A stretch of DNA of 64,000 nt from Candidatus Nitronereus thalassa (GCF_032191465.1 NZ_JAQOUE010000002.1:434001-498000); one strand, 5' to 3'. Positions 27,479-37,521 are shown, counted from the stretch's first letter. Numbers and translations are program-made. The notes: generated by a model not told the origin, from the sequence alone.

Positions 27479-29314
27479 ATGATACCCTTTCGTTCAGCCA
27501 CAACGACCAGCGGTCGGAATATGGCTGGTGCCCGTGCGCTCTGGCGGGCGACCGGCATGAAAGATGAAGATTTTCAAAAACCCATCATTGCCGTGGCGAA
27601 TTCCTTTACGCAATTCGTCCCTGGGCATGTCCATCTGAAAGATCTTGGTCAACTCGTCGCTCGTGCAATTGAGAAGGCCGGCGGGGTGGCCAAAGAATTC
27701 AACACCATCGCCGTAGATGACGGCATCGCGATGGGCCATGATGGCATGCTCTATAGCCTCCCCTCGAGAGATCTGATAGCAGACTCTGTGGAATACATGG
27801 TGAATGCGCATTGTGCCGATGCCATGGTCTGCATTTCCAATTGCGACAAGATCACCCCCGGCATGCTGATGGCGGCCATGAGATTAAACATTCCCGTCAT
27901 TTTTGTGACCGGCGGCCCCATGGAAGCTGGCAAAACCCGCCTGGCCAAGCACAAACTCGATCTCATCGATGCCATGGTGATTGCGGCAGACAACACAGCC
28001 TCGGAGGAAAAAGTCGCTGAGTTCGAACGAAGTGCCTGTCCCACCTGTGGCTCATGTTCCGGCATGTTTACGGCTAACTCCATGAACTGCTTGGCGGAAG
28101 CCATGGGGTTGGCCTTGCCAGGGAACGGGACCCTGCTCGCCACACATGCCGACCGTAAAGGTCTCTTTGAACAAGCAGGATCGAGGATTGTGGAACTCGC
28201 CCTACGCCATTACAAATCAGAAGATTACAGCATCTTGCCGCGCAGCATCGCGACCAAACAGGCGTTCGAAAATTGCATGGCCCTGGATATCGCCATGGGA
28301 GGTTCCACCAACACCATCCTCCATCTCTTGGCCATTGCCCGCGAAGCCTGCGTGGACTTTACCATGGACGACATTGACTACCTTTCCCGAAGGGTTCCAC
28401 AACTCTGCAAAGTCGCACCGAATACGCAACAATATCATATTGAAGATGTGCACCGTGCCGGAGGCATCATGGGCATCCTCGGCGAATTAGACCGGGCCGG
28501 CATTCTGCATACCAAGGTTCCCACGATCCACAGCGCGACCCTGCAAGACGCCCTCGACAAATGGGACATCATGCGCAATCAGGATCCTGCCGTGGCGGAA
28601 TTTTTCCGAGCTGGGCCAGCGGGCATACCCACTCAAGAAGCCTTTAGCCAGGCCACACGCTGGGAAACTCTGGATACCGACCGTGAAAACGGCTGCATCC
28701 ATTCCGCGGAACATGCCTTCAGTCGTGAAGGAGGCTTGGCTGTCCTCAAGGGCAATATCGCCGAAGACGGGTGTGTGGTCAAAACAGCCGGGGTGGACGA
28801 ATCTATTCTGGTCTTTACTGGTGAAGCCCATGTGACCGAATCCCAGGAAGAAGCCGTGGCGAATATCCTCGACGAAAAAATCAAAGCTGGAGACGTGATC
28901 ATTGTCCGTTACGAAGGTCCACGTGGGGGGCCGGGGATGCAAGAAATGCTCTACCCAACCTCCTATATCAAATCCAAAGGCCTGGGGAAAGCTGTTGCGC
29001 TCATCACGGATGGCCGATTTTCTGGAGGCACTTCAGGGTTATCCATCGGGCATGTTTCTCCCGAAGCTGCCGCGGGCGGAGCGATTGGATTAGTCCAAAA
29101 TGGAGATCGCATAACGATTGATATTCCTAACCGTAGCATCAACGTGCTGGTCGAGGATAGCGTGTTGCAAGCCCGTCGCAAGGAACAAGATCAAAAAGGT
29201 TGGAAACCAGACAAGGAACGTCCTCGAAAAATCAGTACCGCTTTAAAAATCTATGCTGCTTTCGTGTGTAGTGCCGATAAAGGCGCGGTGCGGGATCTCT
29301 CAAAAATTGATTAA
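27479..29314 (+). CDS. ilvD: Dihydroxy-acid dehydratase
   Basis: A 611-residue iron-sulfur enzyme that dehydrates 2,3-dihydroxy-isovalerate and -methylvalerate in valine, leucine and isoleucine synthesis. The start [30 protein letters not shown] and [20 protein letters not shown] (cluster-binding cysteines), and the C-terminal [20 protein letters not shown] and [11 protein letters not shown] are all present. The length and near line-by-line agreement with my memory of the E. coli enzyme place it in the proteobacterial-type class of about 615 residues rather than the shorter class of about 560. It is monocistronic, ending at a terminator. Confidence 0.95.
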   Translation: MIPFRSATTTSGRNMAGARALWRATGMKDEDFQKPIIAVANSFTQFVPGHVHLKDLGQLVARAIEKAGGVAKEFNTIAVDDGIAMGHDGMLYSLPSRDLIADSVEYMVNAHCADAMVCISNCDKITPGMLMAAMRLNIPVIFVTGGPMEAGKTRLAKHKLDLIDAMVIAADNTASEEKVAEFERSACPTCGSCSGMFTANSMNCLAEAMGLALPGNGTLLATHADRKGLFEQAGSRIVELALRHYKSEDYSILPRSIATKQAFENCMALDIAMGGSTNTILHLLAIAREACVDFTMDDIDYLSRRVPQLCKVAPNTQQYHIEDVHRAGGIMGILGELDRAGILHTKVPTIHSATLQDALDKWDIMRNQDPAVAEFFRAGPAGIPTQEAFSQATRWETLDTDRENGCIHSAEHAFSREGGLAVLKGNIAEDGCVVKTAGVDESILVFTGEAHVTESQEEAVANILDEKIKAGDVIIVRYEGPRGGPGMQEMLYPTSYIKSKGLGKAVALITDGRFSGGTSGLSIGHVSPEAAAGGAIGLVQNGDRITIDIPNRSINVLVEDSVLQARRKEQDQKGWKPDKERPRKISTALKIYAAFVCSADKGAVRDLSKID

Positions 29315-29452
29315 CGTGATGTTCCGATCTACTCTACGAGGTCCTTTTGTTTCGGCAAAAGTGACGCGTCATGTCAGGGCGAAACCCTCCTAAAAATAGA
29401 GGCCAAAATCTTTCCAAACAAAACAAACCCACCACATGGTGTGATTTCTCAT

Positions 29453-29490
29453 AAAAAAGGCGGAGAGGTTTATCACCTCCCCGCCTTTTC
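29453..29490. terminator. Bidirectional terminator between ilvD and the cytochrome cluster
   Basis: AAAAGGCGGAGAGGT and ACCTCCCCGCCTTTT pair across a five-base loop with a single A/C mismatch, flanked by A- and T-tracts. It serves both ilvD and the end of the minus-strand nine-gene run. Confidence 0.88.
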
Positions 29491-29510
29491 CAAGAGTCTG
29501 GACCTTCTGT

Positions 29511-30752
29511 TTATTCTTGACCAGTCAACTTTACATTTTCCTTAAACCGCACAATCTGCACGGGTTTAAAGGCTCGATCTTTCTTTCCCAAGGCGGCACG
29601 CTGCTCAACCTCCTTCACAAATTCTTCGTCGCCATGGATAGGGGCATAGGTCAGCGTCACAATGACATCCATGGAAGGCGCATCTTTTGGGGTAGGAAAC
29701 GTAAAATTTTCTACTCGTTTCTCTTCAGGAGTCAAGACATTCTCTTTCAAGACTTTGACGGCTTCAAAATCAAACACCGTGGGGTTTCCATCTTTATCGC
29801 CAAACACGCGTTCATAGTATCGCTGCTCGGTGTACACTTTTCGCAAATTTTTCCCAAGTATCGTGAGATCGATTTCCACTCGAGACCATCCAGGATGCGG
29901 CAAGGGCAAATTATGGGGCACTAAGCTTTGAATCGTGACCTTGACTTCAGATGTCTGCCCCTTGACTTCAGTCTCAACTTCCAATTTTACGGCATCAGCT
30001 CGAACTTTTCCGAATCGCCCAGGGAAGCTATGATTGGCGATTTTACGATTGCGTTCACCATTCGCCGATTCGCCAAACTCTTCAGGCATATGACACGACT
30101 GACAATTCTTCCCCGCCTTTTGTGTCTTGGATTCTTCCCAGGCCCCTAATAATTTCGGAAGTATCTTTTCAAAACCAGGTAAATTCTCATGGCAGGTCAC
30201 GCAAAATTGCGATTGACTATATAAGGGAAGCTGCACAGACTGATGAGCCAAATTTTCTTCCGGATTTTTATAACTTCCAAACACCGTCCGATCTAATTGA
30301 TAGGTCGGATGCGGAGGATGCTGATTCGGGTCCACCTCGCTGATGAGATGACATTGCGCACAACCCACTCCATCCAACTTGGGATCGCCAGATTCAATTT
30401 CTTTGATAAACACTCCAGCATGGTCTGGATATTCTAAGACGCTGGGTGCATGGCATCGAAAACACATGGAGCCTTCCTTATCGGAAGTCGTCGCACGATA
30501 TCGTTCTAACGACACACGGAAGGGGGCACTGATGATGGACCGGGATTGAGCCGAGGCTTCCCATTCTTCAAACACCCGAAGGTGACACCGTTTGCACTTC
30601 TGTGAATGAGGAAAGGCTTTCTCCAGAGGTTTGTCAGGACTCTTTTTTGCCGCTAGGGTTTCTGCGTGAGGAAGTCCTAGAGCGAGGCTCGCCACCGCGA
30701 TCACGACCGGGAGGCCAAGTATCCAACGTAAGGAAGGCAAAAGTTTTGGCAT
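29511..30752 (-). CDS. Pentaheme cytochrome c, periplasmic (paralogue 1)
   Basis: A 413-residue exported protein with an N-terminal hydrophobic signal (ILGLPVVIAVASLALGL) and five CxxCH heme sites at residues 53-57 (CKRCH), 97-101 (CFRCH), 131-135 (CAQCH), 184-188 (CVTCH) and 217-221 (CQSCH). The heme part resembles the cytochrome c554 type. From about residue 250 a beta-sandwich-like domain with PHNLPLPHPGWSRVEID follows, as in several multiheme cytochromes. It presumably passes electrons in the periplasm. It lies 55 bases after its paralogue and closes the nine-gene run. GAGG precedes the ATG. Partner and potential are unknown. Confidence 0.88.
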   Translation of the reverse strand: MPKLLPSLRWILGLPVVIAVASLALGLPHAETLAAKKSPDKPLEKAFPHSQKCKRCHLRVFEEWEASAQSRSIISAPFRVSLERYRATTSDKEGSMCFRCHAPSVLEYPDHAGVFIKEIESGDPKLDGVGCAQCHLISEVDPNQHPPHPTYQLDRTVFGSYKNPEENLAHQSVQLPLYSQSQFCVTCHENLPGFEKILPKLLGAWEESKTQKAGKNCQSCHMPEEFGESANGERNRKIANHSFPGRFGKVRADAVKLEVETEVKGQTSEVKVTIQSLVPHNLPLPHPGWSRVEIDLTILGKNLRKVYTEQRYYERVFGDKDGNPTVFDFEAVKVLKENVLTPEEKRVENFTFPTPKDAPSMDVIVTLTYAPIHGDEEFVKEVEQRAALGKKDRAFKPVQIVRFKENVKLTGQE

Positions 30753-30807
30753 GAGGATGACCTCAACTCATCATGTTGGGATAAATGAACATGAAATTTT
30801 TGCGTGA

Positions 30808-32169
30808 TTAAAAAGACTTGGTCCGAAACGTTAATAATCGTTCTGCGGCGTAATTGGTTATAATTTCTTTGGCTTTGTCTTTTTCTCGGTCACTTCCCAA
30901 GGTTGCCAGATAGCGATCAAGCAAGTCTGAATCAGGCTCAGGAATCAACGCATAACTCAGGGACGCTTCGACATAGCTTGGCGCTTGCCCTGGGTTCACT
31001 ACAATTGAAAAAGGCACACGACGCGTAGTCCCACCATTAACCAGGGGATTGGGAATTGGACCACGAAGGATCTTATCAAAGGGCAACCCAAATCTCTCCT
31101 GCTGGGTTCCTAACACATGTCCTTCCGCATTTTTGACCGTCACGGTGACAAAAAACTGTTTTAATACCGGATCTCCACCCGGGAACATATGCGGCAGGCT
31201 ACCATTACGCACCAGCACTTTTCCTTCTATCGCTTCATTGCCTTTTTGAACTTCAATATCAACACGAGGAAACCATTCGGCTTGCAGATTGCGATTGCTG
31301 AGCATAATTCCCGGAATCACTATCCCTTGGAACCAATGCCGTCCAATGGGCCGTGTCAGCGATCCTCGTTTTGAAGTCGAACTTCCCGTGGAACGCTCCA
31401 TATGACAATCCTGACAAATCGTGCCTTGCAATATTTGTCCGGGCAATTCGGCCTGGGTCACGTCTTTGACCTTGCTAAAATGGCAGGAAGCGCAAAATTG
31501 AGCACCCTGATAGACATCAGCCTGTTTGGAAGGATGCACGAGATTGTCCTCGGCATTATCATAAGGACCGAACAAGACTTTCCCAGTGTTAATCTTAAAC
31601 GCCGGGTAGTCGGTCGGATTCTCTTTCACAGAATCAATCATGTGACACGATGAACAACTGATCCCCTCGAGTCGACGTTGTTCCTTGGCCCTTCTTCCGC
31701 GTTGCTTTGGTTGTTCAGACATGACTTGGGCAATAAGGTTGCCCGTGTGTTGCGGAAAAGCCGTTACTGCCGGGGCATGACAAGCTAAACACCGCGTTTG
31801 TTCTTCACTGGTAGGATTCGTCTGCAGCCATAGACCCAGTACGGTCTTGAATACCGGAGACGTCAAAGCCGTTCCATGCAATAATGCCCCATCCACGCGA
31901 CCAAATGTTTTCAGGTCTGGCGTTTGCTCACGCATCCCTTTCCATTCTTCATAATGCCGGTCATGACATTGCTTGCAGTGATCCGACGGCAGGAACACTT
32001 GTTCAATTTCATCAATCCAGGCATGGTCTTCGTGAGCAGCTTCCCCTGGATTTTGGGCAGCCCATGAGGACAAAGGAGAAACCATAATTCCTATAAAAAC
32101 TGCGAAAACTCCAAGAGTCCTCATCCACAACGAAAAACTCGAATGCCCTGATTGTCGAAAAGATCGCAT
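30808..32169 (-). CDS. Pentaheme cytochrome c, periplasmic (paralogue 2)
   Basis: A 453-residue exported protein with a signal (LGVFAVFIGIMVSPLSSWA) and five CxxCH sites at residues 65-69, 127-131, 172-176, 226-230 and 252-256. It shares spacing, the GPYDNAEDNLVHPSKQ-type segment and the C-terminal beta domain (SLPHMFPGGDPVLKQFF) with the next gene, so the two arose by duplication and diverged. An insertion of basic residues (PKQRGRRAKEQRR) between hemes 2 and 3 is not in the paralogue. It starts eight bases after the PDZ gene stop, indicating co-transcription. The two together would provide a ten-heme electron path if they form a complex, which is inference. Confidence 0.87.
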   Translation of the reverse strand: MRSFRQSGHSSFSLWMRTLGVFAVFIGIMVSPLSSWAAQNPGEAAHEDHAWIDEIEQVFLPSDHCKQCHDRHYEEWKGMREQTPDLKTFGRVDGALLHGTALTSPVFKTVLGLWLQTNPTSEEQTRCLACHAPAVTAFPQHTGNLIAQVMSEQPKQRGRRAKEQRRLEGISCSSCHMIDSVKENPTDYPAFKINTGKVLFGPYDNAEDNLVHPSKQADVYQGAQFCASCHFSKVKDVTQAELPGQILQGTICQDCHMERSTGSSTSKRGSLTRPIGRHWFQGIVIPGIMLSNRNLQAEWFPRVDIEVQKGNEAIEGKVLVRNGSLPHMFPGGDPVLKQFFVTVTVKNAEGHVLGTQQERFGLPFDKILRGPIPNPLVNGGTTRRVPFSIVVNPGQAPSYVEASLSYALIPEPDSDLLDRYLATLGSDREKDKAKEIITNYAAERLLTFRTKSF

Positions 32170-32177
32170 ATTTTCGT

Positions 32178-32690
32178 CTATTCCTTTTGAATGCGAACCA
32201 GGTGAAAGTTGAGACCCCCACCAATTCCTTGATCATCGATATCAGCGGGCTCGTACGTCGCCACAGAAAAATTTTGGGTCGGCAAGGCTTTCTCTAGGGC
32301 CTTTCCGAGGTCTAAAATTGTGTGGATTTCCATGCCATCGACTTCCTTAATAATCGATTTGGACTTAATTCCTGCAAGATCAGCCGCGGTATTGCCAATA
32401 ACCGCAAACACCACCACCCCTTCAGCCTTAAGCAATCCTAAAATTTTCCTGATCTCCTCATCCACCTCCCCAACGTCCACCCCAAATTCCTCGGCAAGAG
32501 CGAAGGCTCGATCTTCCGTCATTTCGGGTGCCCCTGCCAAAACCAGCCCAGGCACATTGAGTAATCCAAGACAAAGAAGGCCTACGAGAAATATCCGAAA
32601 TCCTGGGCAAAGAAAGCCGGTGTGATTTTTTTGTAAAAAAGGAAGGGTAATCATGAATTCTGATTTTTTCCAATACCAATCTTTCCACAT
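32178..32690 (-). CDS. Exported PDZ-domain protein
   Basis: About 170 residues with a hydrophobic signal or anchor (FRIFLVGLLCLGLLNVPGLVLAG) followed by a short acidic helix region and a PDZ-like domain (VVFAVIGNTAADLAGIKSKSIIKEVDGMEIHTILDLGKALEK). No protease domain is attached, so it probably binds a partner peptide in the periplasm. The start is uncertain: an ATG at 32690 is used, another in frame at 32654 is possible, and a longer frame reaches into the preceding gene. It sits between the gamma-like heme protein and the two pentaheme cytochromes, which suggests an assembly or scaffolding role. Confidence 0.72.
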   Translation of the reverse strand: MWKDWYWKKSEFMITLPFLQKNHTGFLCPGFRIFLVGLLCLGLLNVPGLVLAGAPEMTEDRAFALAEEFGVDVGEVDEEIRKILGLLKAEGVVVFAVIGNTAADLAGIKSKSIIKEVDGMEIHTILDLGKALEKALPTQNFSVATYEPADIDDQGIGGGLNFHLVRIQKE

Positions 32691-32736
32691 CAAAAATACT
32701 ACAAGGCCTCCTTCTTGCTCTATCTTATCATGCTCA

Positions 32737-33591
32737 TCATGATTTCTGTAGGGAAGGTGGTCCACCGACGGGATCGACGAGAAGTTGGAGCCATGAGGCC
32801 ACGGCTTTCTGGCCATTCCGTTCCTTATATTCCCCATTCCATACGGCAAAGGATACCGCCTGCATTCTTCCAGGGATGAGCGTGGCTTCGTTTTCTTTAT
32901 CATCACCTTGCTGAGTCAAAGGACGTTTCATCACAACCCGCCAAAACCCATTTTTCCATTCCGCTTGCCCCTTGATCGTTCCCTGACTGGACTTACTCGT
33001 CAGCGTACTAAACCCTCCTCCTATCAAATCTTCTACCGACGAGGGACGACGGGGAATCACTTCAAACCGCCTGATGCCGCCTTCTTGTCGTTTCCGTTCT
33101 TTTGCCCGTGCGGCCCGACGATCGACGTCACTTTGCCAATCCGCTTTCCAATGCCAAATATTCACATAGTGATCCAGTTGGCCCATGCAAAAAAAGGCTG
33201 GCGCATCTCCAAGTGGCAATGCCAACGCGGCACCATCGCGAAACACTCCTGGAGTGAGTTGCTCATTTTTGGTGGCATCCTGCCATTCAATGAGAAAGGA
33301 AATGTCTTGTCCATTATGAATGGAACGAACGGAGATAACCTTTGCGCTTGGTTCTGGCCAGACGGGGCGAGTGATAATCTGCCCACTCAGAGGGATCGGA
33401 ATGGGAGCTAGGGATTCCCAATCCTTATCGGAAGGAAAAGAAGGAACCTCCCCTTCACGAAAGTGAGAACGGATGACAATGCCTTGGCTACTGACCACGG
33501 GAATCTCGAACCAACCCAAAACCATGGCCACCACAACAATGCCTAAACCCGTGGCCATTTGGAACCGCGTGATTTTTCCTCGAATCTTCAC
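32737..33591 (-). CDS. Exported heme b gamma-subunit-like protein (EB_dh fold, NxrC-like paralogue)
   Basis: A 284-residue protein with an N-terminal hydrophobic signal (MATGLGIVVVAMVLGWF). The mature part matches the ethylbenzene dehydrogenase gamma family, which binds one heme b and takes electrons from the iron-sulfur subunit of DMSO-reductase-type enzymes. It shares with the NxrC-like protein at 39794-40747 the blocks IPLSGQIIT, FFCMGQ...VNIWHW, SSVEDLIGGGFSTLT and FWRVVMKRPL. Met136 and Lys222 are candidate axial ligands by analogy with the Met/Lys pair of the family. No alpha or beta subunit gene is next to it; a cognate enzyme would be encoded elsewhere. The next gene starts 46 bases on. 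Confidence 0.82.
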   Translation of the reverse strand: MKIRGKITRFQMATGLGIVVVAMVLGWFEIPVVSSQGIVIRSHFREGEVPSFPSDKDWESLAPIPIPLSGQIITRPVWPEPSAKVISVRSIHNGQDISFLIEWQDATKNEQLTPGVFRDGAALALPLGDAPAFFCMGQLDHYVNIWHWKADWQSDVDRRAARAKERKRQEGGIRRFEVIPRRPSSVEDLIGGGFSTLTSKSSQGTIKGQAEWKNGFWRVVMKRPLTQQGDDKENEATLIPGRMQAVSFAVWNGEYKERNGQKAVASWLQLLVDPVGGPPSLQKS

Positions 33592-33689
33592 ACCATACCT
33601 CTCAATGCTTGAGTCATGGGCATTATACCAAGCTTCAGTTTATTTTCAGTGAAGGAGTAGGAGATGTTTTAGAGACTGATAACGATATT

Positions 33690-34952
33690 TTACCAGAGTT
33701 TGACCCGACGGATTTTATTTTCATTCCGTTCACAAATATAGAGATAGCCTTGAGCATCTAGAGCCAATCCAGACGGAGCATTCACGACTGCATCAATGGC
33801 CTGGCTCCCATCTCCATGTTTCAATAGCCCCGTTTCTTCCTTCGCAACAAACCGAGCGGCTCCACAGCCGCCCATATTCTTATCATCGTACCCGCTATCT
33901 CCATTCCCTGCCACGGTGGTAATCATCCCTGTAGCAGGATCGACTTTGCGAATGCGGTGGTTCATGGAATCTGCGATATAGATATTTCCGTCAGGATCCA
34001 CAATAGCCGCCTCCGGAACATTCAACATGGACATGACCGCCGGTTTATTATCGCCGTCGTAACCAAAACGGCATACGCCGGCAATCGTGGAAATCGTGCC
34101 GGTTTTCATATGAATTTTTCGTATCCGATTGGTCGCCTTATCCGTAAGATATAGGTCACCCTCTTGATCCACGGCAATGGCCACGATATCCCAGAGTTTG
34201 GCTTCCAGGGCCGGCTTTCCGTCATCAAGATAGACGGACAAATCCAGGTTGTCGGAACATTGGGGACGAAGCCATCCTTGATCATCACTAAAATCAATCC
34301 CAATGGCATCTCCGGAGAGGACGACAAGATTCTGTGCCGTGAGAGGGCTGATCCAATCTTCATCCATCCCAGTCCACGTTCCTGCAACGGTGGTCACCAT
34401 TTCCGAGCGAGGATTGTATTTGCGTATACGATGTGCCTGAGTATCGGCAATGAATAAATTGTCATCTTTGTCAAAGGCAATAGCGCCAGGGTAGGTGAGA
34501 TTCACTTCTAAGGCCGGCCCGTCACCATTATAGCCAGAGGGGCCCGCTCCAACGACGGTCGTGATAATATCTGTCTTATGGTCGACTTTTCGGATTCGAT
34601 TACTTCCTGAATCACAAATATACAGGTCATTGTTGGAATCCACCGCGACGCTTAAGGGAAGGTACAGTCCAGCCTCACCACATGGTCCATAATCGCCGCT
34701 ATAACAGGTCTCGCCAATTCCCGCATAGTTATGGATGCGTCCTGTCTCCAGATCCACTCGACGGATGCGATCCGATCCATTTTCGGCGATATAGAGCCAA
34801 CGCTGTTCCTTATCGAGACAAATGTGATTGGGGAGTGGAATGCCAGCCTTGACGGCCCGCTTACCATCACCGGTGCTTCGGGATTTTCCATTCCCGGCAA
34901 AGGTTTCAATTTTGCCTACGATTGACTCGACCGCTTCTATGCTGGTTTCCAT
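33690..34952 (-). CDS. NHL-repeat beta-propeller protein
   Basis: A 420-residue protein built of six NHL-type blades, each with a D-x-x-G-x-L/I-Y-I-x-D-x-x-x-x-R-I-R-K pattern (for example NGSDRIRRVD, SGSNRIRKVD, SMNHRIRKVD) and linking AGxGxxGxxGDG loops. No signal peptide or membrane segment is seen, so it is probably cytoplasmic unless exported by another route. An insertion of about 30 residues sits between blades three and four. Such propellers usually bind ligands or proteins and are rarely enzymes. GAGGAG precedes the ATG. It lies within the nine-gene run; its partner is unknown. Confidence 0.85.
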   Translation of the reverse strand: METSIEAVESIVGKIETFAGNGKSRSTGDGKRAVKAGIPLPNHICLDKEQRWLYIAENGSDRIRRVDLETGRIHNYAGIGETCYSGDYGPCGEAGLYLPLSVAVDSNNDLYICDSGSNRIRKVDHKTDIITTVVGAGPSGYNGDGPALEVNLTYPGAIAFDKDDNLFIADTQAHRIRKYNPRSEMVTTVAGTWTGMDEDWISPLTAQNLVVLSGDAIGIDFSDDQGWLRPQCSDNLDLSVYLDDGKPALEAKLWDIVAIAVDQEGDLYLTDKATNRIRKIHMKTGTISTIAGVCRFGYDGDNKPAVMSMLNVPEAAIVDPDGNIYIADSMNHRIRKVDPATGMITTVAGNGDSGYDDKNMGGCGAARFVAKEETGLLKHGDGSQAIDAVVNAPSGLALDAQGYLYICERNENKIRRVKLW

Positions 34953-35143
34953 TGCTTACTCCTCACTCAACAGGCTGAGTTTCCCACAGCTTTAGACAAA
35001 ATGAGCGCCAATTATGGCGCTCTCGCGTACGTTTTTAAGACCATCGACCGACCGCTTCGTGCAAAATGGCGGAATCCAAAGGACCCAATGCCATGAATCC
35101 GTTATTCTCAAACATCCTTCATCACGCAGAGTAGGCCATCATT

Positions 35144-35470
35144 TTATCGAGATGGTTGGACCGGTTCTGGCCTTGCGACTTGTTCAGATGGTACCGCCGC
35201 TTTCTCAGAAGCAGGTGCGATTTGCAATGCCACCTTATTTGGGTCCGGAGCCTGCCCCTGACCAGCCATGGGTGGATGAGCCTGTGTTTGCTCCGCAGCC
35301 TGGGCTTGAGCTTCGGCTTCAATGGCATCAGCTTCATGGACGGATTTTTTAAAGCCTTTGATGGCCTTTCCCACGCCCTCCCCCAATTGAGGCAACTTCC
35401 CTGCTCCAAATATGATCAGGACAATAATCAGAATCAACACCAGTTCTGTAATCCCTAAACTCCCAAACAT
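35144..35470 (-). CDS. tatA: Twin-arginine translocase subunit TatA/TatE
   Basis: A 108-residue protein starting [20 protein letters not shown], the transmembrane helix, followed by the [23 protein letters not shown] amphipathic helix typical of TatA. The C-terminal tail is long and rich in Ala, Gln, Glu and Pro. AAAGGAG stands before the ATG at 35470; a longer frame to 35533 is not supported. TatB and TatC genes are not adjacent. Tat exports folded cofactor proteins, and the ferredoxin at 42085-42708 carries a Tat signal, so a copy here may serve the NXR-related substrates. That link is inferred from position only. Confidence 0.92.
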   Translation of the reverse strand: MFGSLGITELVLILIIVLIIFGAGKLPQLGEGVGKAIKGFKKSVHEADAIEAEAQAQAAEQTQAHPPMAGQGQAPDPNKVALQIAPASEKAAVPSEQVARPEPVQPSR

Positions 35471-35498
35471 GATAAGTCTCCTTTTGACGCTAGAACTA

Positions 35499-36314
35499 TT
35501 AACTCGGATTCCCTTCCTTGGTCCTCTTGGCAAACCGCTGCTTTAATCGCTGCCTAGCCTCTTCCGCCTGTTCAAACATTTTACACTTTTCATACGTGTT
35601 AATAAGATTGTAGTACGCCAACGGTTCATCCGGACTATGATCGACAGCGTCTTCCATGACTTTGACGGCCATATCGGTCTTTTTCAAGGTAAAGGCAATA
35701 TCCATCAATTTGAAGCTGGACTCTAAATGCGCTGGATCAAATTCCAACACTTTCATATAGGCTTGGACCGCCATGTCCAGGGTATTGAAATCCGAAATTT
35801 GCGGGTTATCCAATTGTTCATAGACCCCCGCCAAATTATACCAGGCAATGGGATCCTCCGGAGTCACTTCAATCAGTCGCTCAAAGTACTCCTTTGCCTT
35901 CATATATTCCTTTTTTTCGCTGAGAAGCCTCCCCAAATTGAATAAAGACAACACATCATATTTATTCAATTCCAGTGCTCGTTCGAACTGCTGACAGGCA
36001 TCATCCATCATTCCCTTGGTTCCATAAATCGTCCCCAAGTTGGAATAATACATGGCCAGTGACCGGTCCATTTCAACTCTCAAGCCCTCTGCCATTTCAA
36101 TGGCCTTTTTGACCTCAGTCAGCGCCTCATCCATTCGCCCTTTACCGAAATATAATTCCCCCAGGCGGCATCGAGCTTGAAAATCATCGGGCTCTTCGCT
36201 AAGCAGCTTCTCGAGTTCGGCGATTTCCTGATCCGGAGTTAGTTGCTCTTCTGATTGAGGCGCATCCTCCGCCCCCTGACTTTGTGCTTCCGTGACGACA
36301 TCTTGCTGTTCCAT
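35499..36314 (-). CDS. TPR-repeat protein
   Basis: A 271-residue cytoplasmic protein with an acidic N-terminus (residues 1-30, Glu/Gln-rich) and about six tetratricopeptide repeats, visible in [57 protein letters not shown] and [12 protein letters not shown]. It has no enzyme domain and no signal peptide. The start at 36314 lies 16 bases past the stop of the preceding membrane protein gene, and tatA follows after 28 bases, so all are likely one transcript. It is probably an assembly or scaffold factor; the client is unknown. Confidence 0.85.
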   Translation of the reverse strand: MEQQDVVTEAQSQGAEDAPQSEEQLTPDQEIAELEKLLSEEPDDFQARCRLGELYFGKGRMDEALTEVKKAIEMAEGLRVEMDRSLAMYYSNLGTIYGTKGMMDDACQQFERALELNKYDVLSLFNLGRLLSEKKEYMKAKEYFERLIEVTPEDPIAWYNLAGVYEQLDNPQISDFNTLDMAVQAYMKVLEFDPAHLESSFKLMDIAFTLKKTDMAVKVMEDAVDHSPDEPLAYYNLINTYEKCKMFEQAEEARQRLKQRFAKRTKEGNPS

Positions 36315-36330
36315 TGTTCTCACAGTCCTC

Positions 36331-37455
36331 TCAGCGAATTTCACTTAATACCGGAGCCACCGGTGAGTACACCACGGGCTCTCCGATTTTGTCTCTTAAT
36401 TTCCCTAAGGTGCCACGCTTATCCAGCGTCATCAGTATGAGACCGACCACCACCATCAAGGTTAAATGGGACAATTGCAGGGCATATCCCGCCATAAACA
36501 TTAACCCGAGACCATACCCCGCTAAACGCCCAATCATCACTAATTTTATGACAGTATAGGCCCAACAGGTAAAGCCTGCCAAATACAAGGCAAAGGGCAA
36601 GTAAAATGTGTATCCCATCCCCATTTGAAATACCCACCCAATCCCCTGCCCCGCTTTTCTGGCCTCTTCAGCCAAGCCCGGGCTATACAAGGATAAAAAG
36701 AAATCAATATATAAAAAGGCAAGAAAGGTAACGCCACCACTTACCAAGAGAGTCATCGCCCATTTTCGCTGGGTTTTATTCTTGGAAAAAAACGAGGTAC
36801 TTCCATAGGACCAAAGGACAAGGATACTGGCCAGCACCATAAAGGCTTCGCCGCCACGGCTAATTTCATGAACAAGAGGTGGCGCATCGAGGATCCCCAA
36901 TAGACCATACGTCGTCGAAACCGTTTGATAATAGATCCACCCCAAAATTCCAAGGACAAAACACCCAATGGTAATCCGCTGATTCCACAGATGGTGGGAC
37001 CTCCAGAATTCCGCCATAAGGATCATAAGTATTCCCAATGACACAGTATTATAGAGAACTGCCCCCAACATGGCTGGAGGAAACACTAAATACACCACGG
37101 TGAGAACCAAGAGAAGGGACACCGAGGGCAGTAAGAAGCGGTCAAAACTACCTGACCAAATAGAGGGTTTGAGCTTTTGAATAAGGAGAATAAATAACAC
37201 GAGAAACAGCAGAATAGAGGTCACATTGAGCAGAAAAAACCCTAGAGAAGAAAGCGTTTTAAACGTTATGCGAACCGCCTCAGATTTCTCTGCCAGTTTG
37301 GCCATGTGCATGCCAAGCCGAGACGCCAATCGATAGAGCACTAACTCCAAAAAGGCGGACACCAAGAGAAATTTCAAGGCATATTCAAAGAGCAAACTTG
37401 GATTCCCTGAACGCCCCGAATCTTTTCCTGATGTCGTGACTCCCAAGACATCCAT
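36331..37455 (-). CDS. Polytopic membrane protein (hypothetical)
   Basis: A 374-residue protein with about nine or ten hydrophobic helices, for example ALKFLLVSAFLELVLY, FFLLNVTSILLFLVLFILLI, FLLPSVSLLLVLTVVYLVF and LGLMFMAGYALQLSHL. A few conserved-looking His residues lie in loops (RSHHLW, PPLVHEISRGG), and HL occurs in the last but one helix. I do not recognise the family. The arrangement could be compared with heme-handling or quinone-interacting membrane proteins, but no diagnostic motif is present. It lies between the radical SAM and TPR genes with gaps of 66 and 16 bases. Confidence 0.7.
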   Translation of the reverse strand: MDVLGVTTSGKDSGRSGNPSLLFEYALKFLLVSAFLELVLYRLASRLGMHMAKLAEKSEAVRITFKTLSSLGFFLLNVTSILLFLVLFILLIQKLKPSIWSGSFDRFLLPSVSLLLVLTVVYLVFPPAMLGAVLYNTVSLGILMILMAEFWRSHHLWNQRITIGCFVLGILGWIYYQTVSTTYGLLGILDAPPLVHEISRGGEAFMVLASILVLWSYGSTSFFSKNKTQRKWAMTLLVSGGVTFLAFLYIDFFLSLYSPGLAEEARKAGQGIGWVFQMGMGYTFYLPFALYLAGFTCWAYTVIKLVMIGRLAGYGLGLMFMAGYALQLSHLTLMVVVGLILMTLDKRGTLGKLRDKIGEPVVYSPVAPVLSEIR

Positions 37456-37521
37456 GTTACGCCTACTTGTCCTTTCGGGTCAGAGAAGCACCCTATTCCT
37501 AATACTCCCCACCATCAACAT

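Noticed and set aside
27115-27558. Minus-strand frame of 147 codons covering the ilvD promoter region
   Set aside because: It overlaps the start of ilvD and the receiver gene start, and shows no family features.
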